Of a stretch of DNA of 64,000 nt, positions 62,785-64,000 are shown in pieces. A program made the position numbers and the translations under genes. Each line of letters starts with the position of its first letter. Position 1 is the first letter of the stretch. This stretch comes from Heterodera schachtii (Eukaryota > Nematoda > Chromadorea > Rhabditida > Heteroderidae). The stretch is taken from assembly GCA_023374025.1 (NCBI GenBank), contig SIJG01000010.1, positions 2,083,660 through 2,147,659 on the forward strand. Direction: 5' to 3'. The notes under the pieces were generated by a model, which saw only the letters and a program-made list of their open reading frames with translations, was not told the DNA's origin and did not search any database.

Positions 62785-64000
62785 ATGTCTTCATCAAAAA
62801 GTGAACCCCACAACAGCAGCAACAACGACAATGACAACAACACGCCGCAAAACAACAATGACAACGACAACAACACGCCGCAACAAAATCAGCAGCATCA
62901 CCACCGTCATCATTTGCCACGTCGCTCAGGCAACTCGCACTCATCGCCGATGATGGCCCTTCTGACGCCCGTCAAACGATCATCACCAGCAGCGGGACAG
63001 TCGCAGCAGCAAGCGCAACCGTCGCCTCAAGTGCTCACACGTGGACAAATCGCCGCAACACAGACAGACGACGCAACGGTGGCAGCAGCAACAGCACCGG
63101 TGGTTGCGCAACATCAGCAACAGGAAGAGCAACTGCCGCAAGCGAGTACAACCAATTCGTCAACGCAACCGCCGCAAATGACCAACTCGACAACGCAACC
63201 GCCAAAATTTGAGGAACCGAGCATTGCGCAACAACATGAGCAGCAACCGCCGCAAGCGACCACCATTTCGACAACGCAACCGCCAAAAGTGGAGCCGAGC
63301 AACGAACGGTAGAGTGATTGATGCCCGTTAATTTTGATGATGATGCCGTCCACCGCTTTTAGCAGCATTTTGTAAATGCCATTTTCAGTCATCCCGAAAA
63401 GTTCTTTTTGATAGCTTATAACCGGGAAAACCGCAAAGTTTCAAATCGTTTTTGAATTGACGGCATTTTTTATGGAAAACTGAAAATGCGGCAAATTTTC
63501 GCATCATTTTTTCAATGAATTTCAGTGAATCGAAAAATTACGGCAAATTTTCACACCATTTTCAGTGATTCGAATGTGGTAGACGACCAGCAACAACAGC
63601 AGAAACACATTTCGCCGCTTCCTCCACAGCAGAACGAACAAAACGAAGTCAAACCGGCGACTGATCTGACACCTGAAGAAGCTTTTCGGCGTTCGCTGAT
63701 CTCTGCATTGGACGAACCGAAACAACCACAACAACAGCAAGACATCAACAACGGCACCGGCGACGAACATGGAGGAGTGCTTCGCAGGCAAAAAAAATAA
63801 AAGGACCAATTTGTGACTCACCATTTTCCCCTTTTCAGGTCAATTTCGGTGCTCAGTGATAATTGGTACGATTGGGTTGAACGCAATCAGACGGACCAAG
63901 CTGGGTAAAACTCCATGTTTTAAGCAAATTTAATTGATTCTTTCCCCCCGCACAGTTTAAGCAATCAACAACAAAATGTCATCGTCGATCAGTCAGTCAA
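62785..64000 (+). CDS. Gln/Asn/Pro/Thr-rich protein, 5' part only
   Basis: Four exons seen: 62785-63308, 63566-63787, 63839-63904, 63956 to the window end; the gene continues beyond. About 283 aa are visible. Exon 1 is low-complexity: Asn/Asp, His and Gln runs, then repeats of the TQPPK and TQPPQ kind. Exon 2 has LTPEEAFRRSLISALDE, which looks like a short folded or docking helix; exon 3 has a RRSIS basophilic site and NWYDWVERN. Intron 2 uses a GC donor (CGCAG|gcaaaa), needed to keep frame and avoid a stop. I do not recognise the protein; the conserved part probably lies off the window. Intron 1 has a duplicated acceptor (63525 and 63565); the first would give a stop. Confidence 0.7.

Overview
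This is eukaryotic nuclear DNA, almost certainly from a nematode. The genes have many short exons split by small AT-rich GT..AG introns. They include a nematode-style Cys-loop channel (lgc type), two lipid-binding proteins of the lbp type, a 14-3-3 protein, a LYAR zinc-finger protein and a P5B (ATP13A) transporter. Exons are GC-rich and introns and spacers AT-rich. The high load of short DNA transposons would fit a clade IV (tylenchid, perhaps cyst-forming) nematode, but that placement is inference. All exon models were built by hand and checked only by reading-frame arithmetic and family similarity.

Layout. 1-2.2 kb: no gene seen. 2.2-19.4 kb: a locally duplicated block. Copy A (2212-6469) is a complete seven-exon gene with a Myb/SANT-like N-terminus. 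Copy B (7196-9590) keeps only the last two exons. Copy C (14746-17311) has lost the first exon and most of exon 4. Between B and C lie two small paralogous genes of unknown family (11582-12472 and 12785-13530). 20.3-27.2 kb: two five-exon fatty-acid-binding-protein genes flank a nest of transposons: a palindromic element, then a LINE inserted with a 164-bp direct repeat, then a DNA element inserted into the LINE reverse transcriptase. 28.6-32.6 kb: a 14-3-3 gene (minus) and a LYAR gene (plus) are head to head about 0.7 kb apart. 32.9-40.9 kb: no convincing gene; it has a long TC repeat, G/C homopolymer runs and a region open in several frames. 40.9-47.3 kb: a 25-exon ligand-gated ion channel (564 aa). 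47.8-57.7 kb, minus, tail to tail with the channel: a 32-exon P5B ATPase (1309 aa). 57.7-62.8 kb: repeats plus one orphan exon-like segment. 62.8-64.0 kb: the start of a Q/N/P/T-rich protein gene that runs off the window.

Function. The genes do not form one pathway. The channel and the polyamine-type ATPase are membrane proteins; LYAR is nucleolar; 14-3-3 and the lipid-binding proteins are cytosolic; the SANT-like protein is probably nuclear. The most informative feature is the mobile DNA. Six elements with hAT-type ends keep perfect 8-bp target-site duplications, two elements keep 9-bp duplications, and paralogous empty sites and nesting allow insertions to be ordered in time. A second recurring theme is local tandem duplication of splice-site segments inside introns of three unrelated genes.
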